A stretch of DNA of 64,000 nt from Phoronis australis (GCA_002633005.1 NMRA01000279.1:464422-528421); one strand, 5' to 3'; shown: positions 1 through 12,361, counted from the first letter of the stretch. A program made the numbers and translations. Notes: generated by a model not told the origin, from the letters alone.

Positions 1-1197
1 CTCACTGGGTTTTGCCTAGCAAAACACACATCACTTGATTTGTAACCTTTTCTTCACTCTGTCAAAAACAGGATGCAAAGAATGGCATGTTTTCAATTAT
101 TTCACATAAAAAGCCCAGCAGATGAGCACAGAAACTTTATTCTTTCTTGTATTTTTGACCATTTCATTCCCACTGACAACCAAGCTAGACTAAGAAAAAT
201 AAGGGCAAAAAAATGCAAAATCGGCACTTTTCACCCGAAAAACACCACTTCCCTGCCGATGCACGACTAAAACCAAACTTAGAGTCTGAAAGCAAATTTC
301 CTACCGATTCAGAAAATGTGGTCCAAAAGTACTGTCAACCAACTAGTTTTTTTGCAATTCTTGCTTGTTTGAGGGCTACCTAAAATCACAGCCAATTTCT
401 CGGTCGCTACCCAACAATGCACAATTGCAGCTGGGGGCCGCCATCTTGAAGAAGAGTGCAGCTACAGCCAAGAAAGTGGCCTTTTTTTATTCACAGCATG
501 TTCACAAATACAAACAAACCACATTCACTGAGCCTACGTGCAATGCCCACTTACAAAATGCCCCCAAACTTGGCCTACCCCAAAATTTCTATATTTTGGC
601 AGTGCAAATTGGCCGCGGCCGCAGCCTAACTATTCAGTGCCACATTATGCTTGGCGTTGACCTTGACAGAAAAAACTACCCGAGAAACTGTACGCCATTC
701 GAGTTCACATCAAAGTGAAGTAAAATAAAGTAAAGTTCAGTAGAGTAAAATGTAGTAAAGTTTATTTAACTTCGTGTTTAAGATATAAATTATTCATTAT
801 ATAATACATATTAGCACATGTGCCAGTTTTCCACAATGGAGTCGACTATATACAAATTTTTACAAGCATATAATAACTTGTGAATATTGCACGTATACAG
901 AAATGGTAAGCTTTCATACTGTCGGTTATGCTTTGCCGTTAATAGTTTTCTGTTTTGTTTGGAAATGCATTCCTCACAATTATCCAACTGATGTTCCCCT
1001 GTCCTAATGATTCCCTGTCTTTATGGTATGCTACCGACGTTCTTGGTGCCGAAATTCCTGGACCTCGATGTTCGATCTGTCCGATGCCTCGTTGGCAACT
1101 AGTTCCGTAAGTTGGGTGTCATTCCAAACTTTCTGTATACTGGAGGCTCAGAATTTTTTGTTAGTTGTCTATTAAATCCTGGTGTGTTTTTTTCAAC
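1..1197. other. No gene recognised
   Basis: AT-rich DNA with no domain-bearing frame. A 117-codon open frame at 365-718 (plus) has no recognisable features. 'gccgccatcttgaag' at about 439 is a YY1-like motif (reverse AAGATGGCGGC). A loose GTAAA-type simple repeat spans about 718-760. Confidence 0.5.
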
Positions 1198-1353
1198 AAA
1201 ACAATAAATCTATTACTGGACTTACGGTACGTGGAGATGGCTACGTTGCGTCCTCCTCTCGAGGACTTCATCAGGCCACTGAGTTGTCCTCGAGAGGAGG
1301 ACGCAACGTAGCTATCTCCACGTACCGTAAGTCCAGCAATAGATTAATTGTTT
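1198..1353. mobile_element. Long foldback with hammerhead-like core
   Basis: Inverted arms of about 67 bp (1198-1265 and 1287-1353) differ at only a few positions and are separated by a 21-nt loop. On the minus strand the loop edge reads CTGATGA followed by a GTCCTC/GAGGAC hairpin and then GCAAC, where a hammerhead ribozyme would have GAAAC. Penelope-like elements and retrozymes carry such motifs. I see no target-site duplication. Confidence 0.6.
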
Positions 1354-4300
1354 CTTATACTATGACCCAACTGGATGACTGAAAACATTCATCGTATTTT
1401 CCTAAGAAGCAGTTTATGTATTTCGGATATTCAAAAATGACCGTTATTTGAGATTTGGAAACAAACGGTTCACAATGGCACCTTGCTCATGTAGACTAGT
1501 TACAAATCCAACGCCTTATTTATATGCCAAAGGCTGTGCATAATGCACTTAGATACACTATGTTTTGATACCCGACTTATGTTGTTGTTTAAAGATGCTA
1601 TCACAGTATCTCCGTAAACTACGTAACTACTTTTATTGTTCACAATAAAAATTCAAAGACCCAAGTCCCATCACACTAATTTTAATCTTATGTCCAGTTT
1701 ACGTTCACATGAATGATTTCTATTGAAGTTGTCCTCTGGACCACAGAACTCGAAAATTAATAGGTGGCGCTAGTGAGCTAACGGGTCTGCCATTTTGCAT
1801 GCAATCAGTAACATGGGACCCGTTCCAGTGGTGATTATCTTCTGCTGCAATGGGGCCCGTTATCAAGAGAATAGCTTTCTGTCTTCAGTCTGTTCAAATA
1901 ATAAAAAGAGGACCATTTACTCATTCACCTGTTGCCATTGAGTGGATATCTGTTGAAATTTCCCAGCATTCGTGTTATTTTGTGGTTTATGTGCATTCTA
2001 TTCTTGTTGATTTCTGAGGTCAGTTGAATGTTTATTACTGACATCATGTTTTGGATCTTGGTGTTTTGAGGGTTTGTGCAGTTGTCCAGACTCATTGACT
2101 TGGGAGTGATTTGAACATACAAAAATATACCCGTTTAAGACAGCGTGGAAGCTGTCATTAGAAACGACTTTTCGCTACTTGAAAATTTTTATTCCAAAAT
2201 CAAGAAATTTCATAAAACTAACACAAAAATTGGTTGTTGGTAGCCTACATGTTAATTTGTCTGTCGATGTACCGTAGTCAGCAGCATAAACTTCAAGTAT
2301 TCCAAAGTGATTTGTTATGGTTAGTTGTAATTCTTGTTGTGTTCGCGATTTGTTTCTGAGTGATATGCTACCTACCTCAAGTTGTTTTTATTTGTTTGCT
2401 CAAAGGTTTTTATCAGTTTCCTTCATTTCTGGCTCAATATTACTCTTGTTCATTCCACTCATAGTGCAATCTTCCCTTAAAAACTTTTTTGTTGATGATG
2501 CTTTTGATATGCATTTGTATTTATAGACGTAGTCTGGGTCAAGTTAAACAAAAACGTCCTCACAAAATGTAGATGCCTGTACCTTGCAGATGTGAAGAAA
2601 AACGGCATTTGCCACTATACGAATTCAATAGCCAACGCTGTCCTCTTCGTTTCTCGATAGATCGATCTACTGAAATAATAATAAATGTTGAAATAACGAG
2701 CTGGGTCAAGGCATGTATAGCTTGAAATGACCAAAAACAAATCTCCACCGAAAAATTAAGCAAAAAGCGTCATATTTCAAGACTCGCTACGTTTCCGCTC
2801 TTTCTCGGCTTCTGCAAATCGACTTTTATCTGAACTTAGGAACACGATTTTTCGAAAACGGCTCGGTTGATTTCACTGAAACTTTCCAATTTTAATATAT
2901 ATTTATCAATCAACAATTCTGTTAGGATTTCCCTTTAAGGTCCTCCTTACTGCCGTAGACAAACACCACCGCTGTTTTTTTTTACAAAAATGTCTTACGT
3001 TTTTAGAGTTAATTTGACTTGCCTACATGCAAAACATATGTCTACAAGCAGACCGATTGTTCTGCAGTCTTTTAAGCACACATTTTTTCAATATTCCACA
3101 GAATGGGCCTGTTAAGTAACTGAGAAGGAAGGACGTTAAGGTTGCCAGCAAGTACAAGTTCCTACGTGGTTTAGGGATGAAGACTATCTTGATGTTTGTC
3201 TATGTTTTGAGGATGCAACCCAGTCGATGGTACCAGTGTGAAGTTAATATTGTCTTAACCTTCATAATAATCTCACAGCAACTGACCAAGAAGAAAAGCC
3301 ACCTACATAAATCACGTCACGGAAAAATACCAGCACAATGGTTCACATTTGTACAGTCTCCGTGGTCACTTGGTAAGAAATTCGTGAATTGCTAGAGGAT
3401 GTTATCATGTACACGTTGCATGTCATCCGAAATACCCCGGGCTACGAAAGTATTCGAGGGATTCAATGGTATTCTACCTTTTTATTAATATATACCTGCT
3501 CTGAATGAGCAGCAAACAGGGTCAAGCCACACGCTACACTAGTTTGCGTGAATTTCCTGTTACCCTTCCCCCTCTTCTTTTGTCATTCTTTGCAGTAATT
3601 CACACCTGCCGTGTGCCACTGTGTATGTTTCCAGCATTTGCTGTTTGGTGGCATTACTGCGTCGTTTTATTTCTACTTGAGAATGAAACAAATATCGTGT
3701 ATCTCTTAATCACGTCTCTTGGTAAGTTGCTTTACCAATGTTCTGTTGAGTGTCAAACTTTGTTCCAAGGATGCGAATTGAATGGAATTAAGATTGCTAA
3801 TAACGACAAGTGTCGTGTATTCAAACAATTTTGTAAATATACATATGCATATTAATTCAAAACAGCACGGGAATTCTCGCACGTATCTTCACACTTCTCA
3901 AAAATGCTTCTTGCTTATGCGTGTCCAAACTTTAGTTATTTCAAAATGGAAAAGAATCTGTCATATCTGAAAGCTGGCCAGGCTGCCTGTTGAGTACACT
4001 CAAAGACAGAAAACATGAAATTTTGCGAGGGCTTGGTGGCGATGCTGAAGCCTTAGCCAATACAGTCAAATTCTTCATTCTAAAGACACGTGGCTGGTGA
4101 TCACACGTGACTGGTGATCACACGTGCGCAAGATAAACTTATGATGCATTTCTTACGCCTGTGCAATTAGTCCCAGTTGAATGCCTGTTATGGACGGATG
4201 TTGCACAAATATTCACAGACAATGGAATGTAAAATTAGCGAAGTTTATTAAGTTCACTGAGTCAATATAATTAGGACGGGAATATTTTTCAAAACTAAAA

Positions 4301-5330
4301 ATACTAACTACGACAATTGCAAGATGTACTTTTCCTGATTAACATTACAAGTTCAAACATAACTTCAATGGCACAAAACCATGGTGAGAATATAACATAT
4401 TGCATAGAACGACCTTTAATAAAAATATGGTCACCTGGATAAACCCCACGCTATAACATTACAATAATACATTTCATCACCATAAGCCGGTTAAATGCCC
4501 ACGTCGGAAGTGAGCAGAGGACATGTCGCCGTTGTCCAACAAGCAGAACAAGTCAATGAAGTGGCGACAATAGCTCTAATCAACAGGTATACTTCGCTGT
4601 AACTAGAGGAACCAAATTTGACATAAACTATCGATTTCCTACAGTTAGCGAGACTCCGTTTTAGGCGGCGCGAATAACTACACAGCATAAATATAAATCA
4701 GTGTTCGACGCTTAGCTTGACGCCAAGTCGCATTTGGCGACTTGGCGAAAATCCCAGGTCGCCAAATCGAGCATTGTAAAATATACACTAGTTTTTACAA
4801 AAATACAAACATCTTCGAATAAAAAATCGGCAAAATGTAAGAGTAAAAGTGTTCGGATATGTCGTCATTGATTTATAGTTAATGTTTCCTCGAACTTTCT
4901 TCACGCACTTCACCATAATGCGTCTTTAACTAGATTTCGTCAAAAATATCACAAAAATTCATTCTGTAAAACAAGATACCCTATGTAAAGCAATACATCG
5001 CTATAAAAATCTTTGCTGGAATTTAAGATGGAGTGAAAACAAAATAATGACATACACGTTATCTACATGTAGGGTAATATTGCAAAACGGGAATGTTTCA
5101 TGTAAATGGCATAAAATAATTCTATAGTTGATCACTGTTCTCGCATTAAACTCCCAGACAATGCCTGTTCCCTGGATTGGTCTTGTCAGAAGCTTTATTT
5201 ATTGTCATAAAAAGGCGCTGGGTTGTCGTACCTGCAAATACACGTAGACATGCGTTGGATGTGTGTCATTAATGTGCTCGTAGACAATTTCTCTCATACT
5301 TGTGAAAAATGTCAGCAATCGCAAGCTTCT
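1354..5330. other. Intergenic stretch, no gene recognised
   Basis: About 4 kb of AT-rich sequence with only short open frames and no domain, RNA gene or paired splice pattern that I can defend. It holds a 16-bp direct repeat 'ctggtgatcacacgtg' at 4094-4109 and 4111-4126, which contains CACGTG and TGATCA palindromes. Confidence 0.5.
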
Positions 5331-5731
5331 AGGGGTGATTATTAGTATACGAAAAAGGCTATTTAGATGACGCATATGTCAAGCGTTACTGTCTTCCGAA
5401 TAGAAAATTTTTGTTACATTTAATGAACCTACATCAAGGAACTCCTTAGACAGAGGCAAATGTGAAAAAAATGCCATTCGAAGGGAAATCCCTAGTCGGA
5501 TTAGTACATCCATTATCAATTTAACAGGAAGACATTTGCCAATCTCCAAAGAACTTTGCAATGTTTGAGGATTAGAGCTACCGATGCAGAAAAATGCCAC
5601 TAGAGGACAACAGAATAGTTGGACCATTTCAAAATCTTCGTCACTCAGTAACACATCTACCAATTTTCATGATGACCCCCTTAGCGTTTGGGCGGATGCA
5701 AGAACTGATTACAAAAAATCGAAAATAATAA
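5331..5731 (+). repeat. Diverged monomers of the palindrome-ended element family
   Basis: Contains 'gccactagaggac' near 5596 and 'accaattttcatgatgaccccc' near 5659, both landmarks of the ~150-bp monomer, followed directly by copy 1. It is either an older truncated copy or an upstream part of the same one. Confidence 0.5.
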
Positions 5732-6836
5732 CAAGAGCAACGCAGAGCGTTAAAAGGCGCCCAAGAATGCATCGCAAATGGAGTGCTTTTAGGGTTATTT
5801 ATTTGTATCATAAAAATGGCCACTAGATGGCACAAAAACGTACAATCCATCAAAAAACTAGAACATGCCATATTCCATAAAAATGTGTCAAGAAACTTCA
5901 GAAAAACAAGGAAAAACAGAATAAAATGAAACTGCCACTTAAGTGGGGCACAGTATGAACGTACATGCCAATTTTCATAACCATTCTGCGAGCGATTTGG
6001 TTGATAGAGGGGTGGACGCAAAAACAGCAAACATGGCCTCTAGGTGGCGCAAACTACGTCGCATCCATCCGAAAACGGGAGAACAACGTCATCTCAGTAA
6101 TACGTGCCTACATATCGAATTTTATGAAATTCCGTTGAAGACTTTTGAAGAAACAGAGGTAAACGTAAAAAACTAAAAATTGCCAATAGGGGGCACACCG
6201 GTAGTCGGATCCGTCCGAAAATCATCGTCATCTGTTGTCAACGTCATATAAATACACTTCTTAAATTTCGTAATGATCCCTTAAACGGTTTAGGAGATAC
6301 GGCCATAAGCGCAAACAAAAAAACTGCCACTATGAGGCGCCACAGTAGTTCAAATCGTCGGAAAATCACCGTCAGCCGTCCACTTCATAGTAAAAAGATA
6401 CATGCCAATTTTCACGATCATCCTTTAAGCGGTTTGGTTGATAGAGGGTGGACGCAAAAACAGACTTGAAAACAGTAAAAATGACCGCTAGGTGGCGCAA
6501 ACTACGTTGAACCCATCCGAAAACGGCAGGACAGCGTCATTTCACTAATAGGTGCCTATATATCAAATTTTATGAAAATCCGTTAAGGACTTTTGAAGAT
6601 ACAGAGGTAAACGTAAAAAACCTTAAAATTGCCACAAGGGCGCACACCGGTAGTCGGATCCGTTCGAGAGCTCGCTCATGCCGTCCCATCCACAAAAGGA
6701 ACACATGTGCAAAATTTCATTGATGAACATACGTCAAGGCGTTTTGGAGATAGAGCAGCGGACACCGGACGGACGGACGGACGGACGGACAGAGATGAAG
6801 GCATAATGCGTCCACATATAAATATGTGGGCGCATA
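5732..6836 (+). mobile_element. Palindrome-ended (Helentron-like) element, copy 1
   Basis: It starts 'caagagcaacgcagagcgtt' as copy 3 does, carries several ~150-bp monomers (CCACTAGG-type motifs near 5820, 6038, 6340 and 6487), then a GGAC microsatellite (about 6764-6790) and a terminal palindrome at 6806-6835 (arm 'atgcgtccacatat'). No protein-coding capacity is seen, so it would be non-autonomous. Confidence 0.75.
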
Positions 6837-7263
6837 AAAATGGTCAGTACGTGGTGTAGAATATATGGAATCCACCCAATATTGTTGTCTTCTTGATAAA
6901 ACAAACTTGTTTGCCAAATTTCATGAACTGTCGAAGAACTCGGAAGATCTCCCCTTTTAGCTACTTCCTTTGATTAACACAAGGCTTAGAAGGTTTGTTT
7001 GAATCAACCCAGCCTTATAAATTACAGGTCTTAAAATTTCCCGGATGCTAAATATGTAGTGCAAGTTCCGGAAAGATGCCGAAACATAAGCACTTGATTA
7101 AATGCATCTATTAGATATAGACAGGACCTTTCTTGGATAGGTAAAAAGTTCATCTTCATGATTATACTGTACGTGAAGAGTGGAGGTCTGTAACTACTAA
7201 AGTAGTGCGCAAATGCCTCAGTGTATCACTCTAGAGCAGGAATGCGTTAAAGTGATAGCTTAC
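6837..7263. other. No gene recognised; possible monomer remnant at its start
   Basis: 'gccaaatttcatgaac' near 6912 resembles the monomer of the adjacent element. The rest shows nothing identifiable. Confidence 0.4.
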
Positions 7264-7316
7264 CTGAAAAACGCATCCCGATCGTGATGTCCTTTTTGGC
7301 GAGGAAAGGAGTGGTC
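7264..7316 (-). CDS. Possible second alternative tail exon
   Basis: 53-nt segment between TTTGCAG and GTAAGC, phase 0 in: DHSFPRQKGHHDRDAFF. Its phase matches the end of the 7678-7841 segment. I found no convincing terminal exon beyond it, so the extended form is unproven. Confidence 0.4.
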
Positions 7317-7658
7317 CTGCAAAGTAGCATATTTTATTGTTACACAACCGCATCACAGCTACAGGAAAAGTTAACGCGAAAACGAAGACTGGGTGCAACC
7401 CGTTTCGGTTGGCAAAAATCCTAAGAGAGCTAATTTTCAAACAATTATTTGGAAATCTAGAAATTTGATGCATACAGCGAAACATTAACGAGGACTCGTC
7501 GTACAGTATTACAGGCAACTGACACACAATGTCTAAGCCCGAGCTAACAGAGAAATCATCTTGGTAAGAAACATGTGGAACCGGGCGACCAGAAGAAACA
7601 GGAAATATCGGATTTTCCAAACGCATTAATCTGAAGAGTTGTCACTCATCAGTAAGAA

Positions 7659-7664
7659 TTTATT
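7659..7664 (-). terminator. Candidate poly(A) signal AATAAA
   Basis: AATAAA on the minus strand about 660 bp beyond the TAG stop at 8323, the first exact hexamer downstream. If the tail extends to 7264 this signal lies in an intron and would be unused. Confidence 0.3.
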
Positions 7665-7677
7665 GCAAAGTATTTAC

Positions 7678-7841
7678 TTGACCGTTCGGTAATTGTTCAT
7701 TCTCGCCATCCCACTCGATTGGCATTTCCCACGCTTCATCGCCAGTGGCCCCAATGGTAATTCCTCTGGGGAAAGACTCCGCTCCGTGGTAGCCGCCTGA
7801 CAAAGGGTCTTGAACCAAGCGTGGGAGTGATGGTATATTTG
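7678..7841 (-). CDS. Possible alternative cytoplasmic-tail exon
   Basis: 164-nt segment with acceptor CTGCTACAG and donor GTAAAT, open in phase 1: NIPSLPRLVQDPLSGGYHG, ESFPRGITIGATGDEAWE, IEWDGENEQLPNGQ. The acidic, Pro- and Gly-rich text looks like a receptor tail. It fits exon 56 only if the GTTAGT donor is used. Otherwise it is 3'-untranslated or intergenic. Confidence 0.45.
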
Positions 7842-8322
7842 CTGTAGCAGAGAGAAGATGAACTTAATTTTTGCGGGAGCAATCAACATTTTAGCTGCTC
7901 TACACAACCCAGGAGCTTTGCTATGTACAGTGGCACACGGTAATGAATTCAACAGTTGGTATACGGATCTAAGCCATCAAAGCCTACTCATATGGTTCAG
8001 ATCTAAGCACATGCAAGAAAATGTTTTACCTTGCGCAATACAAGAAATAAATAGTTTTTGTGTTGAACATAGTATACCTATCAGTTTTCCCACCTCTATT
8101 CGTCCAACAGCATTCTACGGCGGCAACTTTGTGCGTTAGTAGAGGTCGAGAAAGCAGTCACTACACCCTAACGAGATCTTTGGTTAAACTACTGTGAGAT
8201 GTTGCGTGACCTCGCCAAACTCACAAGACATTGCCTTTACTTAACGCAAGGCAGAAAGAAAAAATTGATCACAACGTGTGATTGAACTGATGTAAACAAG
8301 CAAATATTCCGCAAGAAGACAA

Positions 8323-8470
8323 CTAACTGGTTCTGTGAACGGTTATGTCGCTGGCTCTGTCCCATTTGTCGCCTACGTAGGAGAATCCCGTCGGGTCGCC
8401 TTTATTGCCGATGAGTTGTTGGTTAAAGAACCCTTTCCTTCCCGTCGAGTAGGCGTCCTGATAGGCTAGT
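8323..8470 (-). CDS. Exon 56: cytoplasmic tail ending at TAG
   Basis: The exon reads LAYQDAYSTGRKGFFNQQL, NKGDPTGFSYVGDKW, ASDITVHRTS and then stop TAG at 8323-8325. It has tyrosines (AYQDAY, FSYVGD) that could be phosphorylated or act in sorting, which is inference only. The sequence GTTAGT straddles the stop codon and could act as a donor at 8327/8328; splicing there would skip the stop and join the exon at 7678-7841 in frame. Confidence 0.8.
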
Positions 8471-8880
8471 CTGCGACCATAAAAACATGGGATGATGACA
8501 AACGAGGTTTGAAGAAAAAAGTATGACTAAAATAGCTTCTGCTTTGGCAAAGCAAACATGGGATCACCTGTTCAACGTTTAGCGACACCTATATTCAGTA
8601 GCAGTAGTTCGGCAATTAATGATAATCCACTCGCTTGCAATCACTCCACTATCCATATTAGGATATTTCAAAAGCTGATCATTTTAGACATCAAACGTCT
8701 AAAACCGACAACAAACGTTAGAGTCACAGTTTTGCATTATTCTACTTCAAACCTCAATTTCAATTGACAAATAAATGGTGTCAACATATCAGTTTGAGTC
8801 CCTGCATTGCAATTCTAAAAAACTCTTTGGTCAATTTTGTGATTTCATTTTGTTGAACAGAGTGTATAAACATCACTTAC

Positions 8881-9057
8881 TTGTTTCTTGTTCTCCTCTC
8901 CGACCGACGACGATACAAGAAGCAGATGCACAGACTAACAACGATGATGATGAAAATAATACCCCCTATTGTCGAGCCCACAATAACTGCCACATCCACC
9001 TTCGTTGGTTGACTTCCGACTTCTTTACAAGTGGCACCGAAATACCCAGACGGGCAG
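8881..9057 (-). CDS. Exon 55: end of EGF, transmembrane helix, start of tail
   Basis: 177-nt exon (phase 2 in, phase 2 out). CPSGYFGATCKEVGSQPTK closes the EGF. VDVAVIVGSTIGGIIFIIIV with VSLCICFLY is a single membrane helix, and RRRSERRTR is the positive stop-transfer signal, so the C-terminus is inside the cell (type I). Confidence 0.95.
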
Positions 9058-9617
9058 CTGTAAAAAAAGTTCAAAATGCAGCCAAGCTTGCACATAAAGT
9101 GAGTGAGGTCCTGTTTACATCGCGTGAATGTCAGACTGCACATGCTAAACACAGCCGTCAGGCGCAACTCGTACGTCAAGAGCTCATTATGCACGAGGAT
9201 TGTTTAATAATCCTTCTGTCTAACTGTTTTGCCTTCCATGCATTTTATATCGCACTTTCAGAGTTAACGTGACTTCAACGCATTTGTCAGTCATTCTTCA
9301 GCTAAATGCAAAATGTTATCGGACAGTCTTGCCGCAACGTCTTTCACTAATAGCAAGTCACCCTCTCGAAATATAATCGAAAATAAATGATACGCCTACA
9401 ATGACTCAGCAACTTCCTTAAAAATGCCATGTCCCTATTCCTAACAAGAAGAGGTGCATGTACTACTGCCGAAATAAAAACTTGACGTTTTGGAGCTTAT
9501 GGAAATCAGTGCATTGCCAAACATTTTGTAGCAAAATGATATTGGATATCTACACTTTACGAATAAACTTCATACAATTGGGGTGTAATGACGCATTGGG
9601 ACAGGGTTACACTGTAC

Positions 9618-9693
9618 CTGCAGTTAACAGTGCCAGCGTTATCCACACAAGTTCCCCCGTTCTCGCAGTAGCCTTCCAGTGTTGCGCAAGTTA
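9618..9693 (-). CDS. Exon 54: membrane-proximal EGF, first half
   Basis: 76-nt exon (phase 1 in, phase 2 out): VTCATLEGYCENGGTC, VDNAGTVNC. It joins exon 55, whose CPSGYFGATC supplies the last two cysteines. Confidence 0.9.
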
Positions 9694-11856
9694 CTGAAAT
9701 GAAATCAGAGGTTACCAGCTAGTGATTTTCATCCGGCAGAAATATAAACTGAAAAGCGTATGGTGAAATTCTGCACGTGTCGACAAGAAAAAATGCTTGC
9801 TATAAACCAATATTGGGAATAACTATTTTGAGTCTTAGAATTGTTAGTATGTGACGTACCCAAAATCCTTTGATTTAACACCATGGTTACAAAACATTTA
9901 CCCAGTCGTTAACTGCAGGTTTATGCCTATATGAGACAGTCGCAGACATTGACAGATTATCAGAGCAGAAAGCGCGAAAAAAATCAAGCGAAGAAAAAAT
10001 GATAAACAATCAGATGAACTATCGCAAAAACAAAGATCCTAATCTACAAAGCTGCTAGTGTAACACATCGACTTCTAGCAGATCATAGAGTATAGTATGG
10101 TCTATAATCTACGAGCAGACTAAATGTGTAATTGAATCATCAATTTGCCTATATCTTAAGACAACTATTGAAGACAACATTAGATAAAACGTCAATATGA
10201 ATTGAACTGCTTTTCTCAGAGTCATAAATCAAAACTATGAGCTCCGTGACGTTGAGGTAGTTGAGAATATTGCGGATGTTTCGAGGGCATGTTAGAGAAC
10301 AGTTCATTGGGGCATTTCAAACTGAAGCAAGCCAAGTTACAAGGAGAGCGATATCTGTAGATGTTTATTGTGTACTTAAAAGATGCTAACTTTATCAACG
10401 ACAATACTATCTTCCAATCTTCTCACACCAATGAAAACTTCGAAATAAAACGTTATTCTGACTGCACCATCAACAACATCATTTACCTAATAACATAAAA
10501 TGTTCCATTCAATATGTAGGACAAACTCAACATAATCTACTGTACAAACTCGATTTCGCAATCATAGATTTGGCATATTACATAAAAACATTTCTGATAC
10601 TATAGGTAATCATTTCAGTTCCAAAAACCATAATCTACAACACCTTGTGTACAAATAGTAGAAAAACTCCAAAACCCCAGTACCCCTCGCAGACTCAAAA
10701 GAGAACAATTTTGAATAGATAAGCTTAACACACTTGAACCAAATGGATTGAACATTAAGACTTCTTAAATTTTACCCTAAAAGTTTACTTTTTCCGCAAC
10801 AATTTATCATGCTCATTACGCCAAATATCACATGTCATTTGTTATATCCTGTTTAATTTTACTTTATTTCTATTTGTGTTGACAAAGGATGATATTACAT
10901 CCAAAAATTTCAGTTGATCCATTATTGTTGTTTTAATTCCCTATATATATATTATATTGAGCAGGTCCGTGTGTAACTGATCTTAAATGAATAATTTATT
11001 TTTCTTAGGACAAGACTGTGAATTTTGCTGTAGGTGAACCAATGAAATTGGAAAGTAAATACTCTTTATACTTAATTTATGAAATGATAAAGACTGGTCA
11101 GTTTTAAAATTGGGTGACATAGAATACGCGGAAATTTGTGGAATGAGTGAGGGAGAAAATCAAATTTTTTACATTTGCTGGATATTGTCAATGCAGCTTA
11201 ATACTGGAGTAACTGTGAAACATCGGTAGCCAGCCGCCTAGCTGTATACAACTTTGTACCAAGGCTAAAACATCGGATACGTTCTGTTAGCACTTTTAAG
11301 GACAATGTCAGCAAATTGAAGTGTAACAAAATAAAAGAGTTGTAGAGGACATCAAGGCGATGTTTTGATAATATTGGACAAAACCTTAAATAGATTTAAA
11401 ATGTTTACACTTAAGCACTCGATGCAATGGTATTGAAAGGCAATTGGTTATGGAGAGTGTCTTCACGGTGTTTGTCAAACTGTTTAACAAGGAACAACGA
11501 ACCATATTGAGACAACCTTGGTAACTAGGCCACTGCACCATCAGAAACAGTTGCTTCATGTTGCTAAACATTTTGATGACAAACCAATGACACTGAGGCT
11601 AGGATAGAGTTAGTAACGGGCAGATCCATGACAAAATCTGTATCATAAAGTACATGACGTGAGAAATAGCAAGACAGAATGTAGAGCTTTAAAACCTACA
11701 CAATTATCCCTCTATCACTTTCTACTCATTGAAAGTCATTCGATTGCATTAAAGAGCACCAGCTTATCGTGTAGAGCTGTTGAGGTCAGGATTGAGTAGG
11801 CCCATGAGGTCAGGACTCAAGAACGTGACGTCACATCGTGGTGTATTTACACTCAC
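9694..11856 (-). other. Intron between SEA and membrane-proximal EGF
   Basis: A 2.16-kb intron. Its only recognisable content is the GIY-YIG relic listed separately, lying on the opposite strand. Confidence 0.7.
10400..10770 (+). pseudogene. Relic of Penelope-type retroelement: GIY-YIG endonuclease end
   Basis: Translation in changing frames gives NNIIYLIT, then IQYVGQT, then RFRNHRFGILHKN, DTIGNHFSSKNHNLQHL, then LQNPSTPRRLKREQF, a stop, and IDKLNTLEPNGLNIK. 'IIYLITC--C--QYVG-T', '--H', 'VG-HF---NH' and 'RE-FWI--L-TL-P-GLN' are the GIY-YIG C-terminus of Penelope-like and some other retroelements. At least two frameshifts and stops break it. The AT-rich 3' flank to about 10960 is probably its UTR. 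Confidence 0.75.
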
Positions 11857-12011
11857 CATCAGTCGGCTGCACTCCAACTTCCTTTCCTCCGATACTGAGT
11901 TTGCTAGTTTCCGCCATCACCTGTGTGACATTCCGTAGCAGTTCTTGGTCACCGCCAGACGATGGCGGAGAGTTCAGAACGACTTGGTATTCCGCAACAA
12001 CGCTACCCCTC
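11857..12011 (-). CDS. Exon 53: second SEA domain, part 3 with GSVV cleavage motif
   Basis: 155-nt exon (phase 2 in, phase 1 out): RGSVVAEYQVVLN, LLRNVTQVMAETSKL. GSVV is the standard SEA self-cleavage sequence, as in MUC1-type mucins. Being just outside the EGF and membrane helix, it predicts a non-covalent two-chain mucin. Confidence 0.92.
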
Positions 12012-12361
12012 CTACAATATCAATAACACTTTAAGTACATCCACGGAATAGAGCAGGTAGCAAACGGAGACTAAGAGTAGGAAATGATTTTGAGGGTAAA
12101 ATCCACGGTTTTCAATCCACAAGCTATTCCCGAGGGTCTTTCTTTAGGGAATAATGCCCTCATTGAGGACCTATTTCACTAGTCCGTGAGTCTCCCAGCC
12201 AACGTTTCACTGGCATGATAACACGTTTATTTCACGAATGTGTCATCACGCAAAAACTGTGATTTTTATTAAGCCACCGCTTCAAATCTGTCCCCAATCA
12301 CGTGAGATCTTCATAAGAGAGTCTTTGGATAAGAGGTCAGTATCGGGCGATATTAGTTTAC

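Noticed and set aside
365-718. 117-codon plus-strand open frame
   Set aside because: No start context, domain or splice partner could be supported.
4491-4688. Candidate terminal exon ending LDNGDMSSAHFRRGHLTGLW and a stop
   Set aside because: Poor acceptor, 2.6 kb away across a mobile element, no recognisable features.
5379-6176. Several overlapping open frames of 77-129 codons
   Set aside because: They lie in the repetitive element and its diverged flank, and similar frames are not conserved between copies.
6762-6790. GGAC repeats as a CRISPR-like or stand-alone microsatellite feature
   Set aside because: The repeats have no spacers and always sit just before the terminal palindrome of the same element family, so they are part of that element.
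7500-7626. Minus-strand frame with NPIFPVSSGRPVPHVSYQDD
   Set aside because: It resembles a cytoplasmic tail, but its phases do not match the candidate tail exons on either side, and no strong donor was found. Kept as a weak possibility only.
8775-9272. 165-codon plus-strand open frame
   Set aside because: It lies opposite the exon with the EGF end, membrane helix and stop-transfer signal, which is far better supported.
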